DNA of 14,309 bases from JACQNR01 sp049515175 (GCA_049515175.1 JBEKUI010000095.1:1-14309), one strand, 5' to 3'. Shown: positions 1 to 8,592, counted from the stretch's first letter. Notes: generated by a model not told the origin, from the letters alone. Numbers and translations are program-made.

Positions 1-494
1 CGCAGGATCCTGATGCTGATCCGTTCGTGAATCTGAAAGAGGTGTTCACGAACATCGGCATGGCCAAGGTTTCGACCAGTGCAGATGACGCGCGCAAGCT
101 GCGCTATCTGCGCGCCGAAGATTCCGTCAGCATGAATCGCGACCGGCAGATCGCGGACGCGAAGCAGGTGGCACTTGACCTCGTTCGGCTCGGCTATCGC
201 TCCCCCCGGCGGCGCGACGAAATCCTCGTCCTCGGCCAGGCCGCGTTCGCCAAGATGAAATTGGGGCTCCACCTCCTGCGGCGCGGCGAGTACATTTCCG
301 ATTACGACGTGGTGATTGGAACTCACCTCGCGAAGATTCTTTCGGGAGGAGGAGAATTCACTTCGCCGCAGCGCGTCTCGGAAAAGTATGTGCTCGATCT
401 TGAGCGCGAGTCGTTCGTCAGCTTGTGCGGTGAAAAGAAAACCCAGGAGCGGATTCAGCACATGTTGAAGAAGGGGAAGGCGCTGAGGAATTAG
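1..494 (+). CDS. fadN: 3-hydroxyacyl-CoA dehydrogenase/enoyl-CoA hydratase, C-terminal fragment (FadN-like)
   Basis: This is the last part of a gene that begins before the window. The frame is open from base 3 with no stop, so the GTG at 27 is probably internal. About 164 residues are visible. The ending, with YVLDLERE, a SLCGEKKTQERIQHML stretch and a terminal KALRN, resembles the C terminus of fused 3-hydroxyacyl-CoA dehydrogenase/enoyl-CoA hydratases of the FadN (YusL) type. In that family the N-terminal Rossmann part oxidises 3-hydroxyacyl-CoA with NAD and the crotonase part hydrates enoyl-CoA. The catalytic regions of both lie outside this window. A thiolase and an acyl-CoA dehydrogenase follow on the same strand, in the order of the Bacillus subtilis fadNAE cluster, which supports the call. 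The 137-nt gap to the thiolase contains a short repeat array. Family assignment is good; the exact orthologue is inferred from context. Confidence 0.8.
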   Translation, partial: QDPDADPFVNLKEVFTNIGMAKVSTSADDARKLRYLRAEDSVSMNRDRQIADAKQVALDLVRLGYRSPRRRDEILVLGQAAFAKMKLGLHLLRRGEYISDYDVVIGTHLAKILSGGGEFTSPQRVSEKYVLDLERESFVSLCGEKKTQERIQHMLKKGKALRN

Positions 495-495
495 G

Positions 496-594
496 AGTCA
501 GAAGTCAGAATAGTGACCAGTGCACAGTGGACAGTGGACAGAGAAAGGAACCGGAAGACGATCCGCGGAGCATGCCTTCCGTTCACTGTCCACT
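496..594. repeat. Degenerate 7-nt repeat array with an inverted copy
   Basis: Directly after the fadN stop, the heptamer AGTCAGA occurs twice in tandem (496-502, 503-509). After two extra bases come four related heptamers from 512 to 539: AGTGACC, AGTGCAC, and AGTGGAC twice. The 11-mer AGTGGACAGTG (526-536) recurs as its reverse complement at 584-594, so the RNA could form an 11-bp stem with a long loop. The gap contains no other gene that I can support. The role is unknown: it could be a decayed repeat or a weak processing or attenuation structure. Confidence 0.6.
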
Positions 595-618
595 TCTTGG
601 ACGCTGAGCGGCAGTGGT

Positions 619-624
619 TAAGGA
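619..624 (+). promoter_or_regulatory. Ribosome binding site that sets the thiolase start
   Basis: AAGGAG lies 7 nt before the ATG at 632. The upstream in-frame GTG at 614 has no such site and would add six residues absent from typical thiolase N termini, so 632 is preferred. Confidence 0.75.
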
Positions 625-631
625 GCATGGG

Positions 632-1813
<1,182 letters not shown>

Positions 1814-1836
1814 GGTCCGCGGAGGTTCAGATAGCC

Positions 1837-3633
1837 ATGGAAGTCAGCACCGCGAGCAAGCATGTCAAGGGCGGCAGCTTCCTCATCGAAGCGTGTCAAC
1901 CGGAGGAAGTCTTCACCCCGGAAGACCTCACCGACCAGCACCGACTGATTGCGCAGACGGCGCAGGAATTCGTTGACCAGGAAATCGTCCCCCGCACCAA
2001 GCAGCTTGAGGAGAAGGATTACGGTTTGATGCGCGAGCTCCTGCGGAAAGCCGCTGAAATTGGGTTAACCGCCGCCGACGTGCCACAGAAATACGGAGGC
2101 CTCGAGCTCGACAAGATCTCTTCCATTCTCATCGCCGAAAAAATGGCGCGCGAAGGGTCGTGGGCGACGATCGTGGGCGCGCAGTCCGGGATCGGTATAC
2201 TTCCCATCGCCCTGTTTGGAACGGAAGATCAAAAGCGCCGCTACGTGCCGAAGCTGGCGAGTGCCGAGTGGCTGGGCGCGTACTGTCTGAGCGAAGCGAC
2301 CTCGGCCTCCGATGCGTTGCACTGCAAAACCACGGCGCGCCTGAGCCCCAACGGGAAACACTACGTCCTGAACGGGACCAAGATGTGGGTGACGAATGGC
2401 GGCATCGCGGACGTTTACATCGTTTTTGCCAAAGTGGAGGGAGAAAAGTTCACCGCCTTCATTGTCGAGCGCGGTTTTGCGGGTGTCTCGCCCGGCGCGG
2501 AAGAGCACAAGATGGGAATTCGCGGTTCCTCGACCACCCCGCTCAATCTGGAGAATGTCCCGGTGCCCATGGAAAACGTCCTCGGGGAAGTGGGCAAAGG
2601 TCATCTGGTTGCGTTCAACATTCTGAACATCGGACGCCTCAAGCTCGGTGCGGGTTGCGTGGGTGGCTCCCGGTACCTGCTCGGCGAAGCCCTCCATTGG
2701 GCGAAGGAGCGCGACGCCTTTGGCCGTAAGATCGCGGACTTCGGCCTCATCAAGGAGAAATTGGGCGAACTGGTGGCGACGATTTACGCCGTCGAGAGCG
2801 TTTCGTACCGCACCGCGGGAATGGTCGACCGGCTGCTGGAAGGAATCGATCACAGCGCGGCAGGGGCGCCGAAGCAGGTTCTGGAAGCGCTGCAGCAGTA
2901 CGCCGTCGAGTGCTCGATTCTGAAAGTTCTGGGAACCGAGATGCTGGATTTCGCCGCCGACGAGACGGTCCAGATCTTCGGCGGCTACGGTTTCTCGAGC
3001 GATTACGGCATCGAGCGGACCTACCGCGACCAGCGCGTCAACCGCATCTTTGAGGGCACCAACGAAATCAACCGCCTCCTCATCATCGATATGCTAATGA
3101 AGCGGTCGATGAAGGGCGAATTGGCGCTGATCCCGGCGGCGAAATGCGTACTGGACGATGTTCTGGGCAGTGCGACGGCCGATGACTCTGACGACGATCG
3201 TCCGCTGGCGGCCGAAGCAAAGTTGATCGCAGGAGCGAAGAAGGCGACGCTGCTGGTGGCCGGAAGCGCCGTGCAGAGATATATGCAAGCGCTCGCGGAA
3301 GAGCAGGAGATCATTGGCGCTCTAAGCAATCTGGTGATGGAAGTGTACGCGATCGAAAGCGCCCTGCTGCGCGCGCAGAAGAAAGTTGCCCGCTCGGACG
3401 CCGAAGCAGCCTCGAGGGAGTGCGACGCCGTCCGGGCCTATGCCTACGAAGCGGCGGACCGCATGGAATCGGACGCGCGGCGCGCACTCGCGCGCATCGC
3501 GGAGGGAGACACGTTGCGCACGCAACTGGCGCTGCTCAAGCGCTTCCTGAGGCGGACTCCACCCGACGTGATCGAGCTCCGTCGGCGGCTCGCGAATCGC
3601 GCGTTGGAACTCAATCGCTATCCGTTCTCATAG
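1837..3633 (+). CDS. fadE: Acyl-CoA dehydrogenase, long FadE/VLCAD-like form
   Basis: This encodes a flavin-dependent acyl-CoA dehydrogenase of 598 residues. It should form the trans-2 double bond of acyl-CoA and pass electrons to electron-transfer flavoprotein. The N-terminal helical part, the middle beta domain (around GAYCLSEATSASDA and KMWVTNGG) and the C-terminal helical part are all recognisable. The catalytic base should be Glu406 in the RIFEGTNEINR motif, the position used by medium- and very-long-chain enzymes. FGGYGFSSDYGIERTYRD just before it is the usual FAD and subunit contact segment. About 170 residues follow the catalytic core, making the protein longer than the 380-residue enzymes and like VLCAD/ACAD9 and Bacillus FadE. 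The start is ATG 1837, preceded by GGAGG at 1821-1825. The frame is open back to 1762 inside the thiolase gene, but that extension has no family character. Long-chain preference is inferred from length. Confidence 0.92.
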   Translation: MEVSTASKHVKGGSFLIEACQPEEVFTPEDLTDQHRLIAQTAQEFVDQEIVPRTKQLEEKDYGLMRELLRKAAEIGLTAADVPQKYGGLELDKISSILIAEKMAREGSWATIVGAQSGIGILPIALFGTEDQKRRYVPKLASAEWLGAYCLSEATSASDALHCKTTARLSPNGKHYVLNGTKMWVTNGGIADVYIVFAKVEGEKFTAFIVERGFAGVSPGAEEHKMGIRGSSTTPLNLENVPVPMENVLGEVGKGHLVAFNILNIGRLKLGAGCVGGSRYLLGEALHWAKERDAFGRKIADFGLIKEKLGELVATIYAVESVSYRTAGMVDRLLEGIDHSAAGAPKQVLEALQQYAVECSILKVLGTEMLDFAADETVQIFGGYGFSSDYGIERTYRDQRVNRIFEGTNEINRLLIIDMLMKRSMKGELALIPAAKCVLDDVLGSATADDSDDDRPLAAEAKLIAGAKKATLLVAGSAVQRYMQALAEEQEIIGALSNLVMEVYAIESALLRAQKKVARSDAEAASRECDAVRAYAYEAADRMESDARRALARIAEGDTLRTQLALLKRFLRRTPPDVIELRRRLANRALELNRYPFS

Positions 3634-3667
3634 TGTCGATGTGTAGGAGCGAGGCGTTGCCTTGCCA

Positions 3668-3692
3668 GACCGGTCGTCTGCTCCGACGGGTC
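3668..3692. terminator. Possible bidirectional terminator hairpin between convergent genes
   Basis: GACCGGTCG (3668-3676) and CGACGGGTC (3684-3692) form a 9-bp stem with one central G-G mismatch and a 7-nt loop. It fills the 62-nt gap between the fadE stop and the stop of the opposing ACT-domain gene. There is no T tract on either side, so an intrinsic terminator is plausible but not clear. Confidence 0.35.
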
Positions 3693-3695
3693 CCC

Positions 3696-4091
3696 CTAAA
3701 TTCCGCGCAGGGCCTTGGATGCTCCCGCCAGATCCGAGACGCCAAGGATCACATCTGCCTTTTTCCCGCCCGCGGCGACGCTACCGTACGCGTATTCGAT
3801 GTTGATGTTGGCCTGGCCGAGCCGGCTGCCGACTTCGCCGAGGATGCCCGGCTTGTCGGCGAGCGTCACGCGCACGACCTCTTCCTCGGTGACGCGAACT
3901 CCGAGACCTTCCAGGACCTTCTTGGCTTTGGCGGGGCTGGTGACCTGCAACCGTACGGCGCTCTCCGCGCCCGCACCATAAGCAGTGAAAGCCGTGATGT
4001 TGACCTTCGCATCGCCCAGCGCTTTCGCGATGCGTCCGAGCTGGCCTGGAGTGCTCTCGAGCCAGGCCGTGATCTGTTTTGCCTTAGCCAT
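3696..4091 (-). CDS. Stand-alone tandem ACT-domain protein
   Basis: The 131-residue protein consists of two ACT domains and nothing else: about residues 6-64 and 71-130. Each carries the ACT turn, PGQLG at 15-19 and PGILG at 81-85, followed by a helix and the second strand (NITAFTAYG; NINIEYAYG). ACT domains bind small ligands, usually amino acids, and control enzymes or regulators. With no catalytic or DNA-binding part, this one probably acts as a cytosolic ligand sensor or partner subunit; its target is unknown. The start at 4091 is supported by an AGGAGGAG ribosome binding site on the minus strand; the in-frame start seven codons upstream would overlap that site. It converges on fadE and diverges from the ribokinase gene, so it seems to be a single-gene unit. 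Function is not assignable beyond the domain. Confidence 0.85.
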   Translation of the reverse strand: MAKAKQITAWLESTPGQLGRIAKALGDAKVNITAFTAYGAGAESAVRLQVTSPAKAKKVLEGLGVRVTEEEVVRVTLADKPGILGEVGSRLGQANINIEYAYGSVAAGGKKADVILGVSDLAGASKALRGI

Positions 4092-4363
4092 TGGTGCTCC
4101 TCCTCGTATCAAAACCGTATGACGGTGAGTTGCAGAACGGGTTGGCGATTTGCGCCACGCCCTCGCTGGTCATCGAGATTCCGCCCGCCGCCGGACTGGG
4201 GACCGCTGCGCAGAGCGAGGTCTCGCCGACAGCGAACATCACATGGATAGACTCCGGGTTTTCCTCACGCCCACGATACTCTGGGGGATGCGGTATGTAA
4301 AGCGCCCCCCGCGCCCTCGCGGTTCGGCGGGGGCAGACCTCTGTTTCGAGAGAGAGGCGAAAA

Positions 4364-4385
4364 GTGTTAAATGCAGAGTAAACAC
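4364..4385. promoter_or_regulatory. Short palindrome upstream of the ribokinase promoter
   Basis: GTGTT (4364-4368) and AACAC (4381-4385) form an inverted repeat with a 12-bp centre, and the flanking A/T bases partly extend it. It lies 17 bp before the proposed -35 box, a place where an operator or activator site could sit. This is weak evidence based on position and symmetry only. Confidence 0.2.
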
Positions 4386-4402
4386 CTAAGGGAGCAATCG
4401 TC

Positions 4403-4430
4403 TTGACAATGCTGCAAAACCGTGCAAATT
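4403..4430 (+). promoter_or_regulatory. Candidate sigma-70 promoter for the ribokinase gene
   Basis: TTGACA at 4403-4408 is a perfect -35 hexamer. With a 16-bp spacer the -10 would be CAAATT (4425-4430), only three matches to TATAAT, so the promoter would be weak or activator-dependent. Transcription would begin near 4437, leaving a leader of about 45 nt before the GTG at 4482. Confidence 0.35.
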
Positions 4431-4469
4431 GGTGAGGCACGAACCGGAACAACTCGCAGCGGAGTTCTC

Positions 4470-4477
4470 GGAGGAGG
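4470..4477 (+). promoter_or_regulatory. Ribosome binding site that sets the ribokinase start
   Basis: GGAGGAGG ends 4 nt before the GTG at 4482; its first GGAGG has a 7-nt spacing. This favours 4482 over the in-frame GTG at 4422, which has no such site and would lie upstream of the proposed transcription start. Confidence 0.65.
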
Positions 4478-4481
4478 TGTC

Positions 4482-5435
4482 GTGGTCCGTCGCGCGGATG
4501 AAGTTCATGTGGTGGTTGTAGGAAGCACCAATTTCGATATGGTCGTGAAAGCCGACCGCTTGCCCAAGGAAGGTGAGAGCATGCTCGTCACCAACCTGAA
4601 GTTCTTTCCCGGGGGCAAGGGCGCCAATCAAGCGGTGGGCGTGGCGCGCCTGGGCGCCAAGACCACCTTTGTCGGTTCGGTCGGCAAGGACATGATCGGC
4701 GACTTCCTCATCCAGGGACTCGAGTTCAACGCCATTGATACAGGTCACGTCAAACGCGACACGAAGCGCACGACGGGCTGCGCCTTCATTATGCTTTTCC
4801 CGAACGGCAACAACTCCATCGTCGTCGATGCTTCGGCAAACTTTTCACTGACCGCGGCGGACATCGAGCGCGCGGCTCCCGTGATCGAGAAGGCCGACGC
4901 GCTGTGCACGGTTCTGGAGATTCCCATGGAGGTCGTGGAGGCTTCGCTGCGGATTGCGCGCAAGGCGGGGAAGTTGACCGTGCTCGATGCCGGGCCGCCG
5001 CGTAACTGCCCGCCGGAGATCCTGAAACTGGCCGACATTGTCTCGCCCAACGAGACCGAGCTCGCTCATCTGACCGGCGAGGAAGTCTCCGGACGCGTCT
5101 CGGCGCGCGAGGCGGCGGAAACGCTGCTCGCGATGGGCGTCAAGACCGTGGTGCTCAAGCTGGGCAGCGACGGCGCCATGCTCGTCACCGGAAAAAGTTA
5201 CAAACATTTCCCCGCTCACAAGGTTACCGCAGTGGATCCCACCGCTGCGGGTGACGCATTTACCGCTGCGCTCACCGTGCAGCTCGCGGTGGGGGCGAAG
5301 ATGGATGCGGCCATCCGTTACGCCAACATGGCCGGCGCGCTCGCCGTCACCAAGCTCGGCGCGCAGCCCTCGCTGCCGACCGCGGCCGAAGTGGAGGCCT
5401 TCCAGTCGGGACTCTCCAAGCAGGCAGGGGCGTAA
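4482..5435 (+). CDS. rbsK: PfkB-family sugar kinase, ribokinase type
   Basis: The 317-residue protein has the length and layout of ribokinase. The N terminus after the GTG start leads into VVVVGSTNFD, the first strand of the fold. PfkB signature 1 is at about residues 44-70 (GGKGANQAVGVARLGA), the magnesium/phosphate NETE motif is at 190-193, and PfkB signature 2 is DPTAAGDAF with the catalytic base Asp258. The A-A-G-D form of the last motif is typical of true ribokinases. The enzyme would phosphorylate ribose, or a related pentose, at O5 with ATP in the cytoplasm. No ribose transporter or RbsD lies nearby, so the natural substrate is inferred from the family only. A gene for an exported PPC-domain protein follows after 112 nt on the same strand. 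Other PfkB sugars or nucleosides remain possible. Confidence 0.87.
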   Translation: MVRRADEVHVVVVGSTNFDMVVKADRLPKEGESMLVTNLKFFPGGKGANQAVGVARLGAKTTFVGSVGKDMIGDFLIQGLEFNAIDTGHVKRDTKRTTGCAFIMLFPNGNNSIVVDASANFSLTAADIERAAPVIEKADALCTVLEIPMEVVEASLRIARKAGKLTVLDAGPPRNCPPEILKLADIVSPNETELAHLTGEEVSGRVSAREAAETLLAMGVKTVVLKLGSDGAMLVTGKSYKHFPAHKVTAVDPTAAGDAFTAALTVQLAVGAKMDAAIRYANMAGALAVTKLGAQPSLPTAAEVEAFQSGLSKQAGA

Positions 5436-5547
5436 CGGCGCCGGCCTCACGAAAACAGATCTGGAATCGCAGCCCCCTTCCCGCGAGTTGGGCGGAAGCG
5501 GAATCGTTCCAGGATCAAATTTGTTTCCTCGATCGGAGACCCCCGAT

Positions 5548-6102
5548 ATGAATCGAAACAACCATTCCCCGAACATTCTGCGAAAAGGAATCGCCATCCT
5601 GCTTCTGGTCTTCGCCGCGCTCCTCAACCGGCCGGAGCCGGCCGGCGGAAAGGGTCCGCAGCCGGAAGCAGAGGAGAGCCCTGTCCCGGACACCTTCACG
5701 ACGTCCACCCAGTTCAAGCGGGTCGTCGTCGTACGAATGAAGAACCAGGTGGATATTCTCCAGGGGCTGCGCGATGCCGTGGCGCGAGAGAAGATCAAGA
5801 ATGCAGTGATCTTGAGCGGCGCCGGATCGCTGGTGAGTTACCACGTGCATGTGGTGAGCAACACGACGCTGCCCGCCACCGAAGCGTTCACAAAAGGCGA
5901 AGGCCCCTACGACCTGCTCACCACCACCGGCTACATCATCGACGGCCGCGTCCACTGCCACATCTCATTTGCAGACCCACAGAAGGCCCTCGGCGGGCAC
6001 CTTGAGCCCGGAACGCGCGTCTTCACGTTTGCAATTGTCACGCTGGGCGTGCTCGAAGAGGGCGCGAGCCTGAAGAGAATGGACGATCAGACCTGGCGGT
6101 GA
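5548..6102 (+). CDS. Apparently exported PPC/DUF296-domain protein
   Basis: The protein has 184 residues. A basic N terminus and a hydrophobic segment (about residues 13-26, IAILLLVFAALL) look like a signal peptide or membrane anchor. A Pro/Glu-rich linker follows to about residue 55. Residues 57-170 match the plant-and-prokaryote-conserved (PPC, DUF296) domain: KNAVILSGAGSL, the HCH motif at 136-138, and GGHLEPGT at 149-156 ahead of the last strands. PPC domains form trimers; in plants they accompany AT-hooks, while the bacterial role is largely unknown. A secretion signal on this domain is unusual. ATG 5548 is chosen because GGAG lies about 9 nt upstream and the signal-like segment begins there. 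The frame is open much further upstream, into the ribokinase gene, but that part is an alternate-frame shadow. No reaction can be assigned. Confidence 0.8.
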   Translation: MNRNNHSPNILRKGIAILLLVFAALLNRPEPAGGKGPQPEAEESPVPDTFTTSTQFKRVVVVRMKNQVDILQGLRDAVAREKIKNAVILSGAGSLVSYHVHVVSNTTLPATEAFTKGEGPYDLLTTTGYIIDGRVHCHISFADPQKALGGHLEPGTRVFTFAIVTLGVLEEGASLKRMDDQTWR

Positions 6103-6107
6103 GTCGC

Positions 6108-6125
6108 GCCGGGCTTCAGCCCGGC
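6108..6125. terminator. GC hairpin between convergent genes
   Basis: GCCGGGC and GCCCGGC form a perfect 7-bp stem around a TTCA loop. It lies 5 nt after the PPC-domain gene and 38 nt from the end of the opposing DUF4380 gene. No T run follows on either strand. It may stop or stabilise converging transcripts, or be a dispersed palindrome. Confidence 0.45.
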
Positions 6126-6163
6126 ACAGGAGGTTTCGATTCGATGCCGCCTTGGAAGGCGCG

Positions 6164-7567
6164 CTACTTCAAGATCACGTTTCCCAGATAGCCGCGATTC
6201 TCACCCACCACGTCGAGGACGCGAATACTGACGCGGTAAGTGCCGGCGGGAAGGGCGACGGATTTCTCCACCTTTACGACTTCGCGAGGGTCGACGGCCT
6301 GCAAAGTCTCGCGATTCAATTCCTCACCCATGAGGCTGTAGAACACTGCCTCGAGCGTCCCCGGCACAAAGACGCCAAACGTGCCGCGCAGGGTGATTCG
6401 CGCGCCGTCTACTTTTCCTGAGAGCGGCTCGCTGATGACGCCGGCGCCGACGGCGTCGTGCACCGGGTTCGTGACCCGCGCCGGCGACCAGGAGATCGGA
6501 TACGAGTACTCATCGCCCGGTTCTAGGGTTGCGTAAGGGCTCATGCCTTCCGATTCGAAGAAGTAAGGCGTCTTCTTGGGATCGTCGGGGAGAATCTGAT
6601 CGTACGGGCCACGCGAGATAATGCCTGGCCCGTCGTTCCAGGACTCGACCGATCCTCCGTCGGGGTACTCCATGCCGGGGAAGTATTTGAAGTTCTCGAT
6701 CAGGCCAATGTTCTTCTGGCCGTTGACCACCGCGAACCAGCCGGCGCTTGAATCCGCCGCGATTTTGCCCACGCGATAGAGGTAGTGAATCTTCAGCATC
6801 CGCCCGTTATCGACTACCTGATAGCTGGGGTGGCGCACGTCGCCAAACATGACGTAGTAGCCCGCCGCGTACTGGCTCTTGGGATTGAGCGGGACGTACA
6901 TGTAGAGGTCGGGGTTGGGTTTGGATGGGTCGTTCGCGTCCGCGGCGTCGTTCTGGATCAGGTGCCAGACGCCCCAGCGGATCTGGCGCTTGGAGATATT
7001 GCGCATGACCTGCTCGACCAGGACGCGCGTCGTGTTGGCGTAAACGTGATACGTGCGCACGAACTGCACGCCACTGCGCGGGTCCTTGGGGCTCGTCACC
7101 TTGACGGCGACCTCGCCGGAATTGTTGCTGGTGATCTCGGAGTCAAACTTGCTGCCGTCGAGGATGTAGTAGGGAATGCTCGGCCACTGGTCGTCGTTCG
7201 ACCAGCCCTCGGGGCCGGGCCAAACCTTGTCGCCACCGTAGTTCGCCCAGCCGGATTTCAGATTGTTCTGTTCCGGTGGCAGAACCTTGCCCGCGAGATC
7301 CGGATTGACGAAAAAGTATTCCTGATCGGCAAGGCGGAGCTGGATGGCGCGCCCGCCAATGTCCGGCGCGACGTCGAGCGTGACCAGGCCGTTCGTCAGG
7401 CGATAAACGTTCCAGCCCTTGTATTGTGTTTTCTCAACCCTGGCCGGGAAGGAGGAAGCGGGAGCAGCCATGGCAAACCTCGATGGTCGGAAAGTTGGCG
7501 CGAGCAATCCCGCCAGGCCGTAGAGCGCCAGGAGGCCGGTTGCCGCGATCAGCGTAGATCTCTTCAT
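6164..7567 (-). CDS. Exported DUF4380 protein, mutarotase-like fold
   Basis: The 467-residue protein starts with a signal peptide: basic MKRS, a hydrophobic stretch over about residues 6-23, and a probable cleavage near AMAAPA (32-37). Residues of about 48-375 resemble DUF4380, a family related in fold to galactose mutarotase. TNGLVTLDVAPDIGGRAIQL (59-78) is the first sheet motif and the NYGGDKVWPGPEGW segment near residues 109-122 is the family hallmark. The last 90 residues look like a separate beta-sandwich, and the chain ends YLGNVILK. It probably binds or epimerises a carbohydrate in the periplasm, but the family reaction is unknown. ATG 7567 is chosen over one 17 codons upstream because GAGGA lies 7 nt before it and the signal peptide begins there. 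It is the last gene of the six-gene minus-strand set, 26 nt after the preceding stop. Confidence 0.8.
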   Translation of the reverse strand: MKRSTLIAATGLLALYGLAGLLAPTFRPSRFAMAAPASSFPARVEKTQYKGWNVYRLTNGLVTLDVAPDIGGRAIQLRLADQEYFFVNPDLAGKVLPPEQNNLKSGWANYGGDKVWPGPEGWSNDDQWPSIPYYILDGSKFDSEITSNNSGEVAVKVTSPKDPRSGVQFVRTYHVYANTTRVLVEQVMRNISKRQIRWGVWHLIQNDAADANDPSKPNPDLYMYVPLNPKSQYAAGYYVMFGDVRHPSYQVVDNGRMLKIHYLYRVGKIAADSSAGWFAVVNGQKNIGLIENFKYFPGMEYPDGGSVESWNDGPGIISRGPYDQILPDDPKKTPYFFESEGMSPYATLEPGDEYSYPISWSPARVTNPVHDAVGAGVISEPLSGKVDGARITLRGTFGVFVPGTLEAVFYSLMGEELNRETLQAVDPREVVKVEKSVALPAGTYRVSIRVLDVVGENRGYLGNVILK

Positions 7568-7593
7568 GAGCGAGTCCTCGCGAGCGATGATAC

Positions 7594-8592
7594 TCAGAAT
7601 CCTGTCGGAACGATCCAATATCTTGCCGTGAAAGTCCGTTCCGGTTCAAGCACGATCAGGCCATCAAACTTTCCTTCGTGCTGCATATTGAAAACGTTGG
7701 TCGGGCCGGTCTGCGGTTCGATGCAAATGAGCGGTTTCTCCAGCGGCGCGTAAACGACGGCGAAATCGAAGCCCTCGCCGTATAGGACTTCGATCTTGTG
7801 GCTCCGGCCTTTCACCCACACTCGCCCCAGCCCGGCACCGTCGCGCTCCAGGTTCGAGAATTCGTCATCGAGCGCGGTTTTGCCGAGCACGAAGCCCTGA
7901 GCCTGAGGCAGAAACTGGGACACCGGCTCGTTAGTGCCCGTGGCCACGTTCCGCTTGTCGAGAAACCAGTGCGTGCGCGCGCTGATGCCCAGCGTCCATT
8001 CCTCCCGCGGCCCGTCCGGGCAGAAGTAGGGATGGTAGGCCATCATCACGGGCAACGGACTGCGCCCGACGTTCGCCACCTGCGTGACTACTTCCAGGCG
8101 GCCGTCGCGCAGGCGATGCGTGACCTCGTAGGTTTGGGCAAAGGGAAACTGCGCCATCAAATCGGGATACTGATAGAAATCCAGGCGCGTAGTGAGGAAG
8201 GCGCCCGCGTCGTCAGAGGCGCCGCTCGTCACGACTTCCCAGCGCGGCTCGAAGACGAGCAGACCGTGCAGTGGCAGGCCGAGCCCATCGAGGCGAAGAT
8301 TTTCCAAAGCCGCATTGAGAAGGTACTTCTTCCCTTGAAAGAAGTAATGGTCGCGATCGATGCGGTTGGCCCAGGGCGCGAGAAATGGATTGCCGCCCGC
8401 TGTGCGGCGCGCCTGCGCATAGCGCGCCAGCGAGAGGATCGGGACCAGCACGTCTTTGCCGTTGACCTTGAACTCGTATCCGAAATTGCCTAGGCCGGGA
8501 GCAACCCCGTAAGTCATATCGCGGCGCGTGTCCGTGAGGTGGTAGGTTGCGTAGCCCTCGACGTCCTGCGTATGAATTCGGTAAGTTGCCAT
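7594..8592 (-). CDS. Aldose 1-epimerase-family protein, leaderless paralogue
   Basis: The 332-residue protein has no signal peptide and should be cytoplasmic. It belongs to the aldose 1-epimerase (galactose mutarotase) superfamily, which interconverts alpha and beta anomers of sugars. Probable active-site residues are Arg77 in ANRI, His109 in LHGLLV, His187 in YHPYF and catalytic base Glu292 in IEPQTGPTN. It closely resembles the protein encoded just upstream, by eye more than half identical through the core; both end YWIVPTGF. The two genes lie in the same reading frame, separated by one TGA and five further codons before this ATG. No clear ribosome binding site precedes the ATG, so translation may depend on coupling to the upstream gene. 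D-hexose-6-phosphate mutarotase activity is an alternative. The sugar is unknown; the neighbouring xylulokinase suggests a pentose or polyol route. Confidence 0.85.
   Translation of the reverse strand: MATYRIHTQDVEGYATYHLTDTRRDMTYGVAPGLGNFGYEFKVNGKDVLVPILSLARYAQARRTAGGNPFLAPWANRIDRDHYFFQGKKYLLNAALENLRLDGLGLPLHGLLVFEPRWEVVTSGASDDAGAFLTTRLDFYQYPDLMAQFPFAQTYEVTHRLRDGRLEVVTQVANVGRSPLPVMMAYHPYFCPDGPREEWTLGISARTHWFLDKRNVATGTNEPVSQFLPQAQGFVLGKTALDDEFSNLERDGAGLGRVWVKGRSHKIEVLYGEGFDFAVVYAPLEKPLICIEPQTGPTNVFNMQHEGKFDGLIVLEPERTFTARYWIVPTGF

Larger units (their letters stand above)
4092..4481. other. Divergent intergenic region between the ACT gene and the ribokinase gene
   Basis: These 390 bp separate two divergent starts. 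I find no convincing gene: the reading frames present have no family features, and the one on the minus strand stops just inside the ACT gene. The region contains the ribokinase promoter candidate, a short palindrome and a GC-rich stretch (about 4302-4336: C runs followed by G runs) that might fold imperfectly. I could not identify a clear promoter for the ACT gene. Confidence 0.5.

Noticed and set aside
4084..4452. A 122-codon minus-strand reading frame upstream of the ACT gene
   Set aside because: It has no recognisable domain and no ribosome binding site that I can see, and it covers the ribokinase promoter region. It is most likely chance in GC-rich DNA.
5251..5547. A longer N terminus for the PPC-domain protein beginning inside the ribokinase gene
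   Set aside because: The extension is Arg/Pro/Ser-rich alternate-frame sequence with no family match, and a signal-like segment with an upstream GGAG begins at 5548.
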